Source: Halosimplex salinum
Lineage (GTDB): Archaea; Halobacteriota; Halobacteria; Halobacteriales; Haloarculaceae
Direction of reading: 5' to 3'
Assembly: GCF_003730195.1 (NCBI RefSeq)
Contig: NZ_QWGG01000003.1
Location: 434,001 to 498,000, forward strand
DNA length: 64,000 nucleotides
Shown: piece by piece, positions 19,045-29,197 of the stretch
Position numbering within the stretch: the stretch's first letter is position 1
Layout of the letters: every line of letters begins with the position of its first letter
Program-made: the position numbers and the translations under genes
The notes under the pieces: generated by a model
Databases searched by the model: none
Seen by the model: only the letters and a program-made list of their open reading frames with translations
Told to the model about the DNA's origin: nothing

Positions 19045-20421
19045 ATGAGCGATCCGGAGCTTGCAGTCGTGGAGTTCGTGCTGACGGCGCAGGCCTACAG
19101 CGAACACCGCGACCTCGACGCGGACGATCTGCCGCCCGCATACCGGGCGGTATTCTGGAACGATGGGGAGATTGAGCGGCCGCTCTCGGCCACTACCACC
19201 ACGGCACGGGAGGCGACGGAGGTCCAGCAGCCCTGGGAGGCCATCTCCGGGCTGATGTTCACCGACCGTGACGACTTCTCGGGTACGATCACCTTCACCG
19301 ACGAGGAGATGGCCAGAGAGTGGTACCTCGACCAGGTGGACGCCGACCACGTCAACGAGAACCCGGTGCTCGCCAGCGTCTACGAGGGCGAGATCGAGGG
19401 CGTCGACTACGAACTCGCGCGCGAGGAGAACCGACCCATCCGGGCGGACCGCGTGTGGATCGACAACCTCCTCGAGGAGTACTTCGACTCCGACGACGAG
19501 GACGAACAGGAGATGCTCGACCTCGTCGACATCCGCGCGCCCGAGGAGGTCGAGATCACCATGGACGACCTCGTGCTCACCCCCGACCAGGAAGGGGAGA
19601 TCCACAAGATCGTCAAGGCCATCGAACACCGCGACTACCTCGCGACGATCGGCCTGCGCGAGATCGGGAAACTGCTGTTCGTCGGCCCGCCGGGCACCGG
19701 CAAGACCTCCATCGCTCGCGCGCTCGCGAGTGAACTCGACCTGCCGTTCGTCGAGGTGAAGCTGTCGATGATCACCTCACAGTACCTCGGTGAGACGGCC
19801 AAGAACGTCGAGAAGGTGTTCGAGGTCGCCACCCGGCTCTCCCCGTGTATCCTGTTCATGGACGAGTTCGACTTCGTCGCGAAGACCCGCTCCTCGGACG
19901 AGCACGCCGCGATCAAACGCGCCGTCAACACGCTGCTCAAGAGCATCGACGAGGTGAGCCTCATCGAACACGAGGTCCTGCTCATCGGCGCGACGAACCA
20001 CCCCGATCAGCTCGACGCCGCGGCGTGGCGGCGCTTCGACGAGATCGTCAACTTCCCCAAGCCCGACGACCAGATGCGCTCGGACATCCTCGAGGTCGTC
20101 ACCCGCGAGATGGAGATCCTCGACTTCGACCCGATGGAGGTCGCCCGGCAGACCGAGGGACTGACCGGCAGCGACCTCCGCATGGTCCTCCGGGAGGCCG
20201 TCCTCGAAGCGCTGACCGAGGAGCGAACCACGCTCACCCAGCAGGACCTCCTCGACGCCGTGGAAGACTTCGAGGAGCGGGACAACCTCAAGAACATGGA
20301 CATGATCGACGGCGACCACGACGCGCTCGTGGCCGGCGGCGACATCGCGGGCGCGGGCGACAGCGAGTCGAGCGCCGCCTCCGACGGCGGCCACGACCAC
20401 GACCACTCACACGACCACTGA
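19045..20421 (+). CDS. AAA+ ATPase with acidic N-terminus and His-rich tail
   Basis: The 458-residue protein has one AAA+ module. Walker A is GPPGTGKTS (about residues 214-222), Walker B CILFMDEFDF (about 268-277), sensor 1 LLIGATNHP, and an Arg finger region AAWRRFDE. The 170-residue N-terminal part is acidic and unlike known protease or Cdc48 N-domains. The C-terminus ends in GHDHDHSHDH, a likely metal-binding tail. Related haloarchaeal ATPases are annotated as CDC48-like or proteasome-activating relatives, but no partner subunit is nearby. Start ATG at 19045 follows a CTTATCC box about 33 nt upstream. Predicted role: ATP-driven remodelling of an unknown target. Confidence 0.88.
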   Translation: MSDPELAVVEFVLTAQAYSEHRDLDADDLPPAYRAVFWNDGEIERPLSATTTTAREATEVQQPWEAISGLMFTDRDDFSGTITFTDEEMAREWYLDQVDADHVNENPVLASVYEGEIEGVDYELAREENRPIRADRVWIDNLLEEYFDSDDEDEQEMLDLVDIRAPEEVEITMDDLVLTPDQEGEIHKIVKAIEHRDYLATIGLREIGKLLFVGPPGTGKTSIARALASELDLPFVEVKLSMITSQYLGETAKNVEKVFEVATRLSPCILFMDEFDFVAKTRSSDEHAAIKRAVNTLLKSIDEVSLIEHEVLLIGATNHPDQLDAAAWRRFDEIVNFPKPDDQMRSDILEVVTREMEILDFDPMEVARQTEGLTGSDLRMVLREAVLEALTEERTTLTQQDLLDAVEDFEERDNLKNMDMIDGDHDALVAGGDIAGAGDSESSAASDGGHDHDHSHDH

Positions 20422-20500
20422 CGACGCGGATCCGGGCCGTCGCCTGCGGCCGGTCCTCGGCGGACCGTTCCACCGGGACCGGCGCGAAACCATCGCTCGG

Positions 20501-20510
20501 ACTATATACT
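20501..20510 (+). promoter_or_regulatory. TATA box for the lipoprotein gene
   Basis: ACTATATACT lies 20-29 nt before the ATG at 20530, the spacing of a leaderless transcript. It is one of the clearest promoters in the window. Confidence 0.6.
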
Positions 20511-20529
20511 CGCTAGTCCTACGCGTGTC

Positions 20530-21324
20530 ATGTCTCGACAGCTACAGACGTGGGTGATGGTAGGGGTCGTCGTGCTGGTGGCCGGCTGCGCGGGCGGTCC
20601 GAGCCTCGATGGCGACGACCCGGCGGAGGCCGCCGACGGTGGGTCCGGCGACGCGGGCGATGCGGCGGGCGGAGACGGCGATAGCGCCGGCGCCTCCGTG
20701 GCCGAGAACCGGACCGCGCTGCTCGTCGAGGCGGGGAGCTACACGTCCTACTGGCAGATGCGAGCGACCGAGGACGGCGTCGTGACCAGCGAGACGACGT
20801 ACACGAACGCGGTCGATTACGACCGCAAGCGGACCGCTTTCTCGGCCCGGATGGCGTCCGCGGACAGCGTCCAGATGGACTACGAGACGTACCACGCGGA
20901 CGGTCGGACCTACCAGCGCCAGGGCGAGGGCGACGACGCGACGTACTCGGTCGTCGACGGCGAGTTCAGGCCGGGCGCGTCCGTCGCGATGACGACCAAC
21001 GTCGACGACGCGGACGACCTCGCGGAGTTCACGAACGAGGGCACCGAGACCCACGAGGACGTGACGGTGACCCGCTACGTCAGGACCCAGGAACCGAGCT
21101 GGCTCGCGAACCGGGCGGAGACCGACAGCAACCTCACCTGGACGGAGTTCCGCTTCACCGTGCTCGTCGACGAGGACGGGCTCGTGCGCTCGGAGGGATG
21201 GGAAGCCGAAGGCGTCGACGAAGACGGCTCGACGTACGTCATGTCGTTCACGTACGCGCTCTCGAACGTCGGTTCGACCGCCGTCGAGGAACCGGCCTGG
21301 GCCGCGAACGCCCGGGATCAGTAG
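20530..21324 (+). CDS. Haloarchaeal lipoprotein, DUF7537-like
   Basis: The 264-residue protein has a hydrophobic signal ending in a lipobox (VLVAGCAG, Cys at about 20), so it should be secreted and lipid-anchored. A Gly/Asp-rich low-complexity linker follows (about 24-55). The mature domain (60-260) resembles the haloarchaeal DUF7537 lipoproteins, which look distantly like LolA/LppX-type lipid-handling proteins; that fold link is inference. There is no twin Arg in the signal, so the Sec route is likely. It stands alone between a TATA box and a convergent dehydrogenase gene. Confidence 0.75.
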   Translation: MSRQLQTWVMVGVVVLVAGCAGGPSLDGDDPAEAADGGSGDAGDAAGGDGDSAGASVAENRTALLVEAGSYTSYWQMRATEDGVVTSETTYTNAVDYDRKRTAFSARMASADSVQMDYETYHADGRTYQRQGEGDDATYSVVDGEFRPGASVAMTTNVDDADDLAEFTNEGTETHEDVTVTRYVRTQEPSWLANRAETDSNLTWTEFRFTVLVDEDGLVRSEGWEAEGVDEDGSTYVMSFTYALSNVGSTAVEEPAWAANARDQ

Positions 21325-21405
21325 CGCCGGAGCGGGCGGCGCAGGCGGAGCGGACCGAGCGAGCGAGCGGACTGACCGAGCGGAGCGGCGATCGCCTGGC
21401 CGCTC

Positions 21406-22425
21406 TCAGTCGTCCGGGTCGCTCACCTTCACGAGCTGTTTTCCGATGTTCTCGCCCTCGAACAGCCCGAGGAACGCGTCGGGGGCGTTCTCCAGCCCCT
21501 CGGTGACGGTCTCGCGGTACTCGATCTCGCCGGAGGCGACCCACTCGGCCAGCCGCTCGGTCGCCGTCTCGAAACGGGGGGCGAAGTCGCCGACGAGGAA
21601 GCCCTCGACGCGCGCTCGGCTGACGACGAGCTGGCCGAGTTTGCGCGGTCCGGTCGGGCGCTCTTCGGCGTTGTAGAGCGATATCTGGCCGCAGACGGCG
21701 ACGCGGGCGTCGACGTTCAGGCGGTCGAAGACGGCGTCCGTGATCGGGCCGCCGACGTTGTCGAAGTAGGCGTCGACGCCGTCGGGCGCCGCCTCGTCGA
21801 GTGCGTCCCCGTAATCCTCGGCCGTCTTGTAGTTGATCCCGGCGTCGAAGCCCAGGTCGTCTTCGAGGAAGGCGACCTTCTCGTCGGACCCGGCGAAGCC
21901 GACGACGCGAGCGCCCGCGAGCTTCGCGATCTGGCCGGCGACCGAGCCGACGGCGCCCGCGGCGCCCGTGACGACGAACGTGTCCCCCGGGCCGGGCTCG
22001 GCGACATCGCGGGTGCCGAAGTAGGCGGTGCGGCCGGGCATGCCGAGGACGCCCAGCGCGGTCGAGACGGGGGCCAGGTCGGGGTCGATCTGAGTGAGTT
22101 CGGTCCCCGGAGCGGTCGCGTAGTCCGCCCAGTCGAGGTTCCCGACGACCACGTCGCCCGCCTCGAAGCCGGCGCCGTTGGACTCGACGACCTCGCCGAC
22201 GACGCCGCCGTGGAGCGGGTCGCCGACCGCCCAGGCGTCGGCGTAGGACTCGCCGGCGTCCATCCGCCCGCGCATGTACGGGTCGACCGAGAGATATCGA
22301 GTGCGGACGAGCGCCGCACCGGGCCCGGGCTCGGGCACGTCGGTCTCGACCAGTTCGAACGTCTCGGCGTCCGGTTTCCCCGCGGGTCGGCTCGCCAGGC
22401 GGAACTGCCTGTTGCTGTCGGGCAT
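21406..22425 (-). CDS. NADP-dependent medium-chain oxidoreductase
   Basis: The 339-residue protein is a zinc-free medium-chain dehydrogenase/reductase of the leukotriene B4 12-hydroxydehydrogenase (prostaglandin reductase) branch. Landmarks are the YLSVDPYMRGRM segment (about 43-54), the nucleotide-binding GAAGAVGSVAGQIAKL (about 148-163), and DAYFDNVGG (about 217-225). Such enzymes reduce the double bond of alpha,beta-unsaturated ketones or aldehydes with NADPH. The zinc-binding Cys/His set of alcohol dehydrogenases is absent. ATG at 22425 is chosen over a GTG two codons earlier. It is followed by no obvious partner. Confidence 0.92.
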   Translation of the reverse strand: MPDSNRQFRLASRPAGKPDAETFELVETDVPEPGPGAALVRTRYLSVDPYMRGRMDAGESYADAWAVGDPLHGGVVGEVVESNGAGFEAGDVVVGNLDWADYATAPGTELTQIDPDLAPVSTALGVLGMPGRTAYFGTRDVAEPGPGDTFVVTGAAGAVGSVAGQIAKLAGARVVGFAGSDEKVAFLEDDLGFDAGINYKTAEDYGDALDEAAPDGVDAYFDNVGGPITDAVFDRLNVDARVAVCGQISLYNAEERPTGPRKLGQLVVSRARVEGFLVGDFAPRFETATERLAEWVASGEIEYRETVTEGLENAPDAFLGLFEGENIGKQLVKVSDPDD

Positions 22426-22497
22426 GTTCACGGATACGGCAGTGACACCGAAGAACCCGACGACTCGTGCGGCCCGTGACGGCGACCGCCCGAACGC

Positions 22498-23802
22498 TCA
22501 CTCCGTGACGACGACCAGCTGACCCCCCTCGCCGTCGTCGCCACCGGTCGCGACCGCCAGACCGCCGTCGACGACCGCGGGTGCGGCACTGGGTGGGGCG
22601 CCCAGCGACAGGGTCCAGCGGCCGCCCCCGTCGGCGGGGTCGAGTGCGTGGAGCGCGCCGCCGTCGGCCGTCCCGGTCGCGACGTAGACGGCCTCGCTGT
22701 CTGCGACCGGCCCGCCGACGATCCGGCCGCCGAGAACCGTCGACCAGACGGGGTCGCCGCCGTCGGTCGGCACTGCGGCGAGTTCCCCGTCCGCTCCGGC
22801 GAGGACGACGTCGTCGGTCACGGCGAGCGGACCGTCGACGGGCGTGTCACGTCCCCACTCCTTGTCGCCCGTCTCGGCGTCGAAAGCACTGATCCCGCCG
22901 AACTGCCGGGCGACGAAGAGGCGGTCGTCCGCGTGGACCGGTGGGACGCCCCGCTGTGCGCTGACGGTCCGCCGCCAGTCGGTGTCGCCTCGGCGCGCCG
23001 TCAGCGCGAGGACGACCCGTTCGTTCGCCCCTCTCGGGGTCGTGACGTACACCGTCTTCGCGGTCCCGGCGGGCGTCGCGAGCGGTCGGCCGCCGAGCGG
23101 GACGCCCCAGCGCTGGCTCCCGTTGTCGGCGTAGAGCGCCAGCGCGCCGTCGCCGGCGGCACAGAACCGATCGCCGACAGGCGTCGGCGCGAACGCGCCG
23201 ATCCCGGTCGGTGTGCCCCGCCACGCGACCGATCCGTCGAAGGCAACCGACTGCAGTCCGTCGCCGGTGGCAAGGAACGCCCGTTCGCCGGCGACGACGG
23301 GCGGTGCCTCGACGCGGGCGTCGAGCGACAGCGTCCACTCGGTGGTGCCCCGTCGCAGGTCCACCGCGGTGAGCCAGTCCGTTCCCGCCATGAAACATCG
23401 GGGCCCGGCGACGACCGGCTGGACGGCTGATCCCGGCAGGTCGCGGCGGTACGCGACCGCCGCGCTGTCGGCCGGTCCGGCGGTCTCCGGGACGAACGCC
23501 CGTCGGCCGGCGTCGCCGCGGTAGGCCGCGTACGTCCCCGAGACGCGGGCAAGCGGTTCCGGCGTCGGCGTGGGCGACGGCGTCGCCGACGCGGTCGGTG
23601 TCGGTTCGACGGTCGCACTCGCTTCGGGCGCGTCCGTGTCCGCAGCCGCCGGTGTGGCGTCCGGCGACCCGTCTCCGGGTTCGTCGCCAGACCCGAGGGA
23701 GAGACAGCCGCTCAGTCCGGCGGTGAGTCCCGCAGCGAGCCCGCCCGTCGCCGCGGCCCGGAGGTACGCGCGCCGCGTCCGTTCGTTCCCGTCCCCTGTC
23801 AT
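22498..23802 (-). CDS. Tat lipoprotein with PQQ-like beta-propeller
   Basis: The 434-residue protein begins with a twin-arginine signal (TRRAYLRAAATG) and a lipobox (GLSGCLS), then a Thr/Pro/Ala-rich linker (about 40-85) typical of halophilic surface proteins. The rest is an eight-blade-type PQQ_2 propeller with repeated blade cores such as RGTTEWTLSL, DGSVAWRG, GSQRWGVPL, ETGDKEWGR and DGGDPVWST. No PQQ-ligand set is evident, so it may be a scaffold like BamB rather than a dehydrogenase. It should be anchored on the outer face of the membrane. ATG at 23802 starts the Tat signal. A second propeller lipoprotein occurs at 57102. Confidence 0.86.
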   Translation of the reverse strand: MTGDGNERTRRAYLRAAATGGLAAGLTAGLSGCLSLGSGDEPGDGSPDATPAAADTDAPEASATVEPTPTASATPSPTPTPEPLARVSGTYAAYRGDAGRRAFVPETAGPADSAAVAYRRDLPGSAVQPVVAGPRCFMAGTDWLTAVDLRRGTTEWTLSLDARVEAPPVVAGERAFLATGDGLQSVAFDGSVAWRGTPTGIGAFAPTPVGDRFCAAGDGALALYADNGSQRWGVPLGGRPLATPAGTAKTVYVTTPRGANERVVLALTARRGDTDWRRTVSAQRGVPPVHADDRLFVARQFGGISAFDAETGDKEWGRDTPVDGPLAVTDDVVLAGADGELAAVPTDGGDPVWSTVLGGRIVGGPVADSEAVYVATGTADGGALHALDPADGGGRWTLSLGAPPSAAPAVVDGGLAVATGGDDGEGGQLVVVTE

Positions 23803-23925
23803 GCCCCGGAGTCGGCCGCCGGCGGGCATAGTGGTTGTGGTCGATCTGGTGGGGTCGGTCCGTGCCGACCACGGACCGGAGCGCCACCGTCAGGGTTTCG
23901 GCGGTGACGCCCGAACCGTCGGCGT

Positions 23926-24219
23926 ATGTACGTCTCACCGGCGGTCCGTACGATCCGCGACGACCCGTTCGAGGGCGAGTCGGTGACGCTCCTGCTCGAA
24001 GTCGCCGACGAGGTGCCCGTCGACGACGTGGCCGACGCCGTCCGCGAGGTCGGCGGGCGCGTCGACGACGAACTCGAGTTCCGGACGCTGAAGACGGTCG
24101 TCGCTCACGAGCAGGTCGGCGCAGTCTGCGAGATCGAGGGGATCGAAACGGTCGAGACGGGGAACACGCTGGGGATCGACCCGGACGGCGCGGGCGAGGA
24201 CGTCCGCCCCGACTGGTGA
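23926..24219 (+). CDS. Small conserved-looking protein, 97 aa
   Basis: The product is acidic, without signal or membrane segment. It begins MYVSPAVRTIRDDPFEG, then has beta-alpha-beta-like segments (SVTLLLEVAD, VDDVADAVREVGGRVDD, FRTLKTVVAHEQVGAVCEIEGIETVETG). The pattern of a helix followed by a strand ending in IEGIETVETG recalls the propeptide/inhibitor-I9 ferredoxin-like fold, but that is a weak inference from layout. GC3 and charge are as expected for a real gene. It is divergent from the propeller lipoprotein across 123 bp, so promoter sites for both lie there. Function unknown. Confidence 0.65.
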   Translation: MYVSPAVRTIRDDPFEGESVTLLLEVADEVPVDDVADAVREVGGRVDDELEFRTLKTVVAHEQVGAVCEIEGIETVETGNTLGIDPDGAGEDVRPDW

Positions 24220-24340
24220 GGCGGGTGGGCCGGGCCGGTGGTCCGCCCCCGAGAGAGCGGCGAGAGCGGAGTTTCGGCGTCCGACAGGCGCTGCCGGCGA
24301 GAGCGCAAGCGTTTACTTCGCCCCAGCGGTAGTCCTCGTC

Positions 24341-24799
24341 ATGCCCGACTGTCCACTCGCGGACGAGTGCCCCAGTTTCCAGGAGCGCATCGAGGGGATG
24401 GGCTGTACGCACTACGGCGACCGCGGCGGCGCCGAGTGGTGTAACCATTACAATCAGCCGATCGAGGACCTCAAGAGCCAACCAGTCAAGCCCGGCGAAG
24501 AAGTCGTGGTGACCGTCGAGGACATCCACGAGAGCGGCGCCGGCGTCGGTCGGACCGAGGACGGCTTCATCATCATGGTCGACGGCGTCCTGCCGCCGGC
24601 CCGCGCCAAGGTGAAGATCCGCAAGGTCCGCTCGAACCACGCCCGCGCCGAGGAGGTCGAACGCCTCCCCGACGACCCCGAAGAGGACGGCGACGACGCC
24701 GAACTCGAGGACGACGCGGAGGCCGACGACGAGGAGGCCGACGAGTCGAACGACGACCGCGAGCGCCTCGGTAGCCGCGACAACTTCTGGGGCTCGTAG
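24341..24799 (+). CDS. TRAM-domain protein with Cys-rich N-terminus
   Basis: The 152-residue protein has three parts. Residues 1-35 hold four Cys (CPLADEC, GCTHYGDRGG, WCNHYN) that could bind zinc or an Fe-S cluster. Residues 48-108 form a TRAM RNA-binding barrel (VTVEDIHESGAGVGRTEDGF, then FIIMVDGVLPPARAKVKIRKV). The tail is a highly acidic coil ending in DNFWGS. Small TRAM proteins in archaea bind tRNA or other RNAs and have been proposed as RNA chaperones. This copy is longer than the minimal TRAM proteins because of the Cys-rich head and acidic tail. A second TRAM protein lies at 58533. Confidence 0.88.
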   Translation: MPDCPLADECPSFQERIEGMGCTHYGDRGGAEWCNHYNQPIEDLKSQPVKPGEEVVVTVEDIHESGAGVGRTEDGFIIMVDGVLPPARAKVKIRKVRSNHARAEEVERLPDDPEEDGDDAELEDDAEADDEEADESNDDRERLGSRDNFWGS

Positions 24800-24908
24800 C
24801 CCGGAACGCGTCCGGCACTCCCACCTGGACAGTCGTGACGCCGCGTCTCCGACTCCGCCGGCCCGCCTCTCCCGTTCGGATCGCAGTCCGACTCGCCTCC
24901 TTCAGCGG

Positions 24909-24914
24909 TTTTAT
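24909..24914 (+). promoter_or_regulatory. TATA-like box for the flippase
   Basis: GTTTTATG at 24908-24915 is about 30 nt ahead of the GTG at 24941 and is the only A/T-rich hexamer in the spacer. It supports the GTG start and a leaderless transcript. Confidence 0.5.
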
Positions 24915-24940
24915 GACGCCAGATCCGCCATCGTAGTGTC

Positions 24941-26614
<1,674 letters not shown>

Positions 26615-26632
26615 CCGCAAGCGCCGCGCCGT

Positions 26633-27460
26633 TCACCCGGTGACCCCGTTCAGAACCGGGACGAGGAGAAACAGCGACAGGAGGCCGACCCAGGCGACGG
26701 CGATGCCGATGAGCCGTTTCGCATGACCCAGCTGGTAGGTCGCCGCCGCGGACTCTCCGCGGTCGGTGACGACGAGCGGCTGTCCCAGCCAGCGTCGCAG
26801 CCCGCTGAGCTCGCGCTTCGCGACGAGCGCGTTCGCGTCGGCCGCGTTCGCGAGCGCCGCCGCGTCCGGTCTCGCGTATCCGACGACACGGACCTCCTGT
26901 CCGGGCTCGAGTCGCCGCTCGACGAATCGCACCTTCGTCTCGTTCGTCCCTTCCAGGGGACCGACAGTCGCCGACGCCTCCAGCCGGAGGTCCCCCCTGT
27001 CGTCGACGTACGACACCACCTCGGGCGGCGCGTTGTCGCGCCCCGTCACCTCGCACCTGTAATCTTCCGAGAGCGCCAGGTCGAATCCCTCGGTGTCCAC
27101 TACTGCGTCGCCGGTCCACCCGTCGAGGAGGAACCGCGGTCGCACGACCGTCCGGTCGAAGTTCGACCAGTTGCCGCGGCCGTCGGTACCCTCCATGAAC
27201 ACCTCGATCTCGAACTCGTAAGCGACGCACTCGGTGCCCGTTACCGGCGCCGCGACCGTCCCGTCATCCGGGAGCGCTCTCGCGTCGCCGTCCACCAGGC
27301 TGGTTCCCTCCGAGAGCACGCCCGGCTCTGTCGGTTCGAGCCGCCGTAATCGGCGGTAGATCCGATACTTCCAGACGCCACCCCACACCAGCACCAGCGC
27401 CGGCGCTCCGAAGACCGCGACGACCAGCGCCGGCAGGACGAACGCCCCCATATCGACCAT
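26633..27460 (-). CDS. GIDE-domain membrane protein
   Basis: The 275-residue protein begins with a membrane helix (about 5-28, ALVVAVFGAPALVLVWGGVW) and ends with another (about 250-272). Between them is a GIDE-like domain: a strand TSLVDGDARALPDDGTVAAPVTGTECVAYEFEIEV region, a long central sheet, then RFVERRLEPGQEVRVVGYA near 195-213. GIDE is the domain of mitochondrial MULAN/MAPL E3 ligases, but no RING finger exists here, so ubiquitin-like ligation is not implied. It converges on the flippase gene with an 18-bp gap. Start ATG at 27460 or 27451; both keep the whole helix. Confidence 0.7.
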   Translation of the reverse strand: MVDMGAFVLPALVVAVFGAPALVLVWGGVWKYRIYRRLRRLEPTEPGVLSEGTSLVDGDARALPDDGTVAAPVTGTECVAYEFEIEVFMEGTDGRGNWSNFDRTVVRPRFLLDGWTGDAVVDTEGFDLALSEDYRCEVTGRDNAPPEVVSYVDDRGDLRLEASATVGPLEGTNETKVRFVERRLEPGQEVRVVGYARPDAAALANAADANALVAKRELSGLRRWLGQPLVVTDRGESAAATYQLGHAKRLIGIAVAWVGLLSLFLLVPVLNGVTG

Positions 27461-27569
27461 GCAGACTGTGAATTCTTCTGACACAAAAGCTTGCCGCGTC
27501 GCTCGCCGGAGGAGACAGTCCGCTGCCGCTTCCCCGAGACATTTGGCCACGCGACTCCACCGGGTGCAC

Positions 27570-28355
27570 ATGGATCTCCGACTCGACGGAAGCGCGGCAC
27601 TGACGACAGCCAGTTCGAGCGGTCTCGGCCTCGCGAGCGCGAAGGCGCTGGCCCGCGAGGGCGCGGACGTGGCCGTCTGCGGGCGGACGGAATCGCACCT
27701 CGAATCCGCCGAGGAGGAACTTCGGTCGCTGGGCGACGGGGACGTGCTCGCCGTGCAGGTCGACCTCACCGACCGGGCGGAGGTCGAGGCGTACGTCGAG
27801 CAGGTCACCGAGCAGTTCGGCGGTCTCGACCATGTCGTCATGAGCGCGGGCGGTCCGCCCAGCGGGGCCTTCCGCGAGATGGACGACGAGGACTGGTACG
27901 GCGCCTACGACACGCTCGTCATGTCCGCGGTGTGGACGACGCGCTTCGCCTATCCGCACCTCTCGGACTCCGACCAGGGCTCGATCACGGCGATCACCTC
28001 CCGCTCGGTACAGGAAGTCATCGACGACCTCGTGCTGTCGAACGCCGTCCGCCGCGCGGTCATCGGGATGGTGAAGACGCAGGCCCGGGAGTTCGCGCCC
28101 GAAGTACGAGTCAACGCGGTGCTCCCGGGCGCTCACGAGACCGCCCGCATCGAGGAGCTCATCGAGGACGGCGTCGAGCGCGGCGAGTACGACAGCTACG
28201 AGGAAGGGCTGGCGGACAAGGGGTCGTCCGTCCCGCTGGGCCGGATCGGGGACCCGCAGGAGCTCGGCGACGTGGTGGCGTTCCTCGCGAGCCCGCGAGC
28301 GAGCTTCGTGAACGGGACGGCGCTGCCCATCGACGGCGGGTCGATGCGGAGCTAG
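27570..28355 (+). CDS. Short-chain dehydrogenase/reductase
   Basis: The 261-residue enzyme is a classical SDR. The cofactor motif is degenerate: TTASSSGLGLASAKAL (residues 10-25) in place of TGxxxGxG. The NAG-equivalent is MSAGGPPSG (about 91-99), with Ser at about 145 in ITSRSVQEV. The YxxxK motif is replaced by NAVRRAVIGMVKTQAREF, so the catalytic Tyr is not evident although the Lys is. The end has the usual PRASFVNGTALPIDGGSMRS. The family keeps this sequence in a subset of 3-oxoacyl-ACP-reductase-like proteins; activity is uncertain. ATG at 27570 is the family start. Confidence 0.88.
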   Translation: MDLRLDGSAALTTASSSGLGLASAKALAREGADVAVCGRTESHLESAEEELRSLGDGDVLAVQVDLTDRAEVEAYVEQVTEQFGGLDHVVMSAGGPPSGAFREMDDEDWYGAYDTLVMSAVWTTRFAYPHLSDSDQGSITAITSRSVQEVIDDLVLSNAVRRAVIGMVKTQAREFAPEVRVNAVLPGAHETARIEELIEDGVERGEYDSYEEGLADKGSSVPLGRIGDPQELGDVVAFLASPRASFVNGTALPIDGGSMRS

Positions 28356-28364
28356 AACGGCGAC

Positions 28365-28826
28365 TCAGGCGGCTTCTGCGGTTTCGTCCGGAGACTCACG
28401 GCAGCCGAGCAGATACCCGGTCGCAGTCCCGACCGGGACCGAGAACCAGCCGACGTAGAGGAGGCTCACCGTGCCGACGAACAGCGCTGCCCCGAGTCGC
28501 TCCACCGGGTTCCCGACGCCGCCGAGCGTCTCGCCGAACAGGCTCGCGAGGAGGACGAACCCCGAGGGACCGAGGAGCCCGGTAGCGGCGCCCGCCAGCG
28601 CGCCACGGCGCCGGGTCGACCACCGGTCCAGCCGTTCGACGAACGCGAGCCAGCAGAGTGTGCCTACCCCGCCGGTGCCGAGGGCGACGAGCGCGTACAG
28701 CGGGGCGCTCCCCGACCCCTCACTACCGGGGAGGAACTCGAAGGCCAGCAACAGCCCGCCGCCGGCGAGACAGAAGGCGACGCCAGCTTCGAGCGTCCGC
28801 CGGAGCGGCGACTCGCGGTCGGCCAT
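28365..28826 (-). CDS. Four-helix membrane protein of unknown function
   Basis: The 153-residue product has four hydrophobic segments (about 12-32, 42-62, 75-97 and 110-140), each separated by short charged loops (DRWSTRRRGAL, VERLG). It probably sits wholly in the membrane. ATG at 28826 starts one base after the stop codon of the upstream gene ends at 28828, so the two are a translationally linked pair. It converges on the SDR gene with a 9-bp gap. No family recognised. Confidence 0.7.
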   Translation of the reverse strand: MADRESPLRRTLEAGVAFCLAGGGLLLAFEFLPGSEGSGSAPLYALVALGTGGVGTLCWLAFVERLDRWSTRRRGALAGAATGLLGPSGFVLLASLFGETLGGVGNPVERLGAALFVGTVSLLYVGWFSVPVGTATGYLLGCRESPDETAEAA

Positions 28827-28827
28827 C

Positions 28828-29058
28828 TCACCGCGTCCCCGGCGACCCACCGGTCGCGGAATCGCCGTCCACGCTCAGCGACCAGACGAGCAGTCCGAGC
28901 GAGGTCAGCGCGACGAAGACGGAGACGATGTAGCCCAGCGTCCCTGCTTCGCCGAGGATCGCACCGGGGAGGAACGCGGAGACTATCAGCAGCGCGACGC
29001 CGGAGAGGGTCCCCACGCCGGCGACGACGAGCAGCCAGAAGCGCACTGCCGGATCCAT
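28828..29058 (-). CDS. Two-helix membrane protein
   Basis: The 76-residue protein has two strong hydrophobic segments (about 6-30 and 38-62) and ends with a short polar tail VDGDSATGGSPGTR. ATG at 29058 is chosen; one four codons earlier is possible. Its stop is one base from the start of the following membrane gene (28826), so they are co-transcribed and may form a complex. Resembles many small haloarchaeal membrane proteins, none with an assigned role. Confidence 0.65.
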   Translation of the reverse strand: MDPAVRFWLLVVAGVGTLSGVALLIVSAFLPGAILGEAGTLGYIVSVFVALTSLGLLVWSLSVDGDSATGGSPGTR

Positions 29059-29197
29059 TCTGGGCGACAATTGGCCACCACGTGGTATGAGCGTTCCGGC
29101 GGTCGCGGGACCGACGCGCTCGGTGTGGACCCGTCCGAAATGTTACCAAAACGCGGTTCAGCGAACGGTTTTGGGGGCGGCGGACGCTCGATCCGGT

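Noticed and set aside
18886-19629. Extension of the small membrane protein to 19629
   Set aside because: It runs antisense to the AAA+ gene and its composition is noise. Only residues from 18885 downstream make sense.
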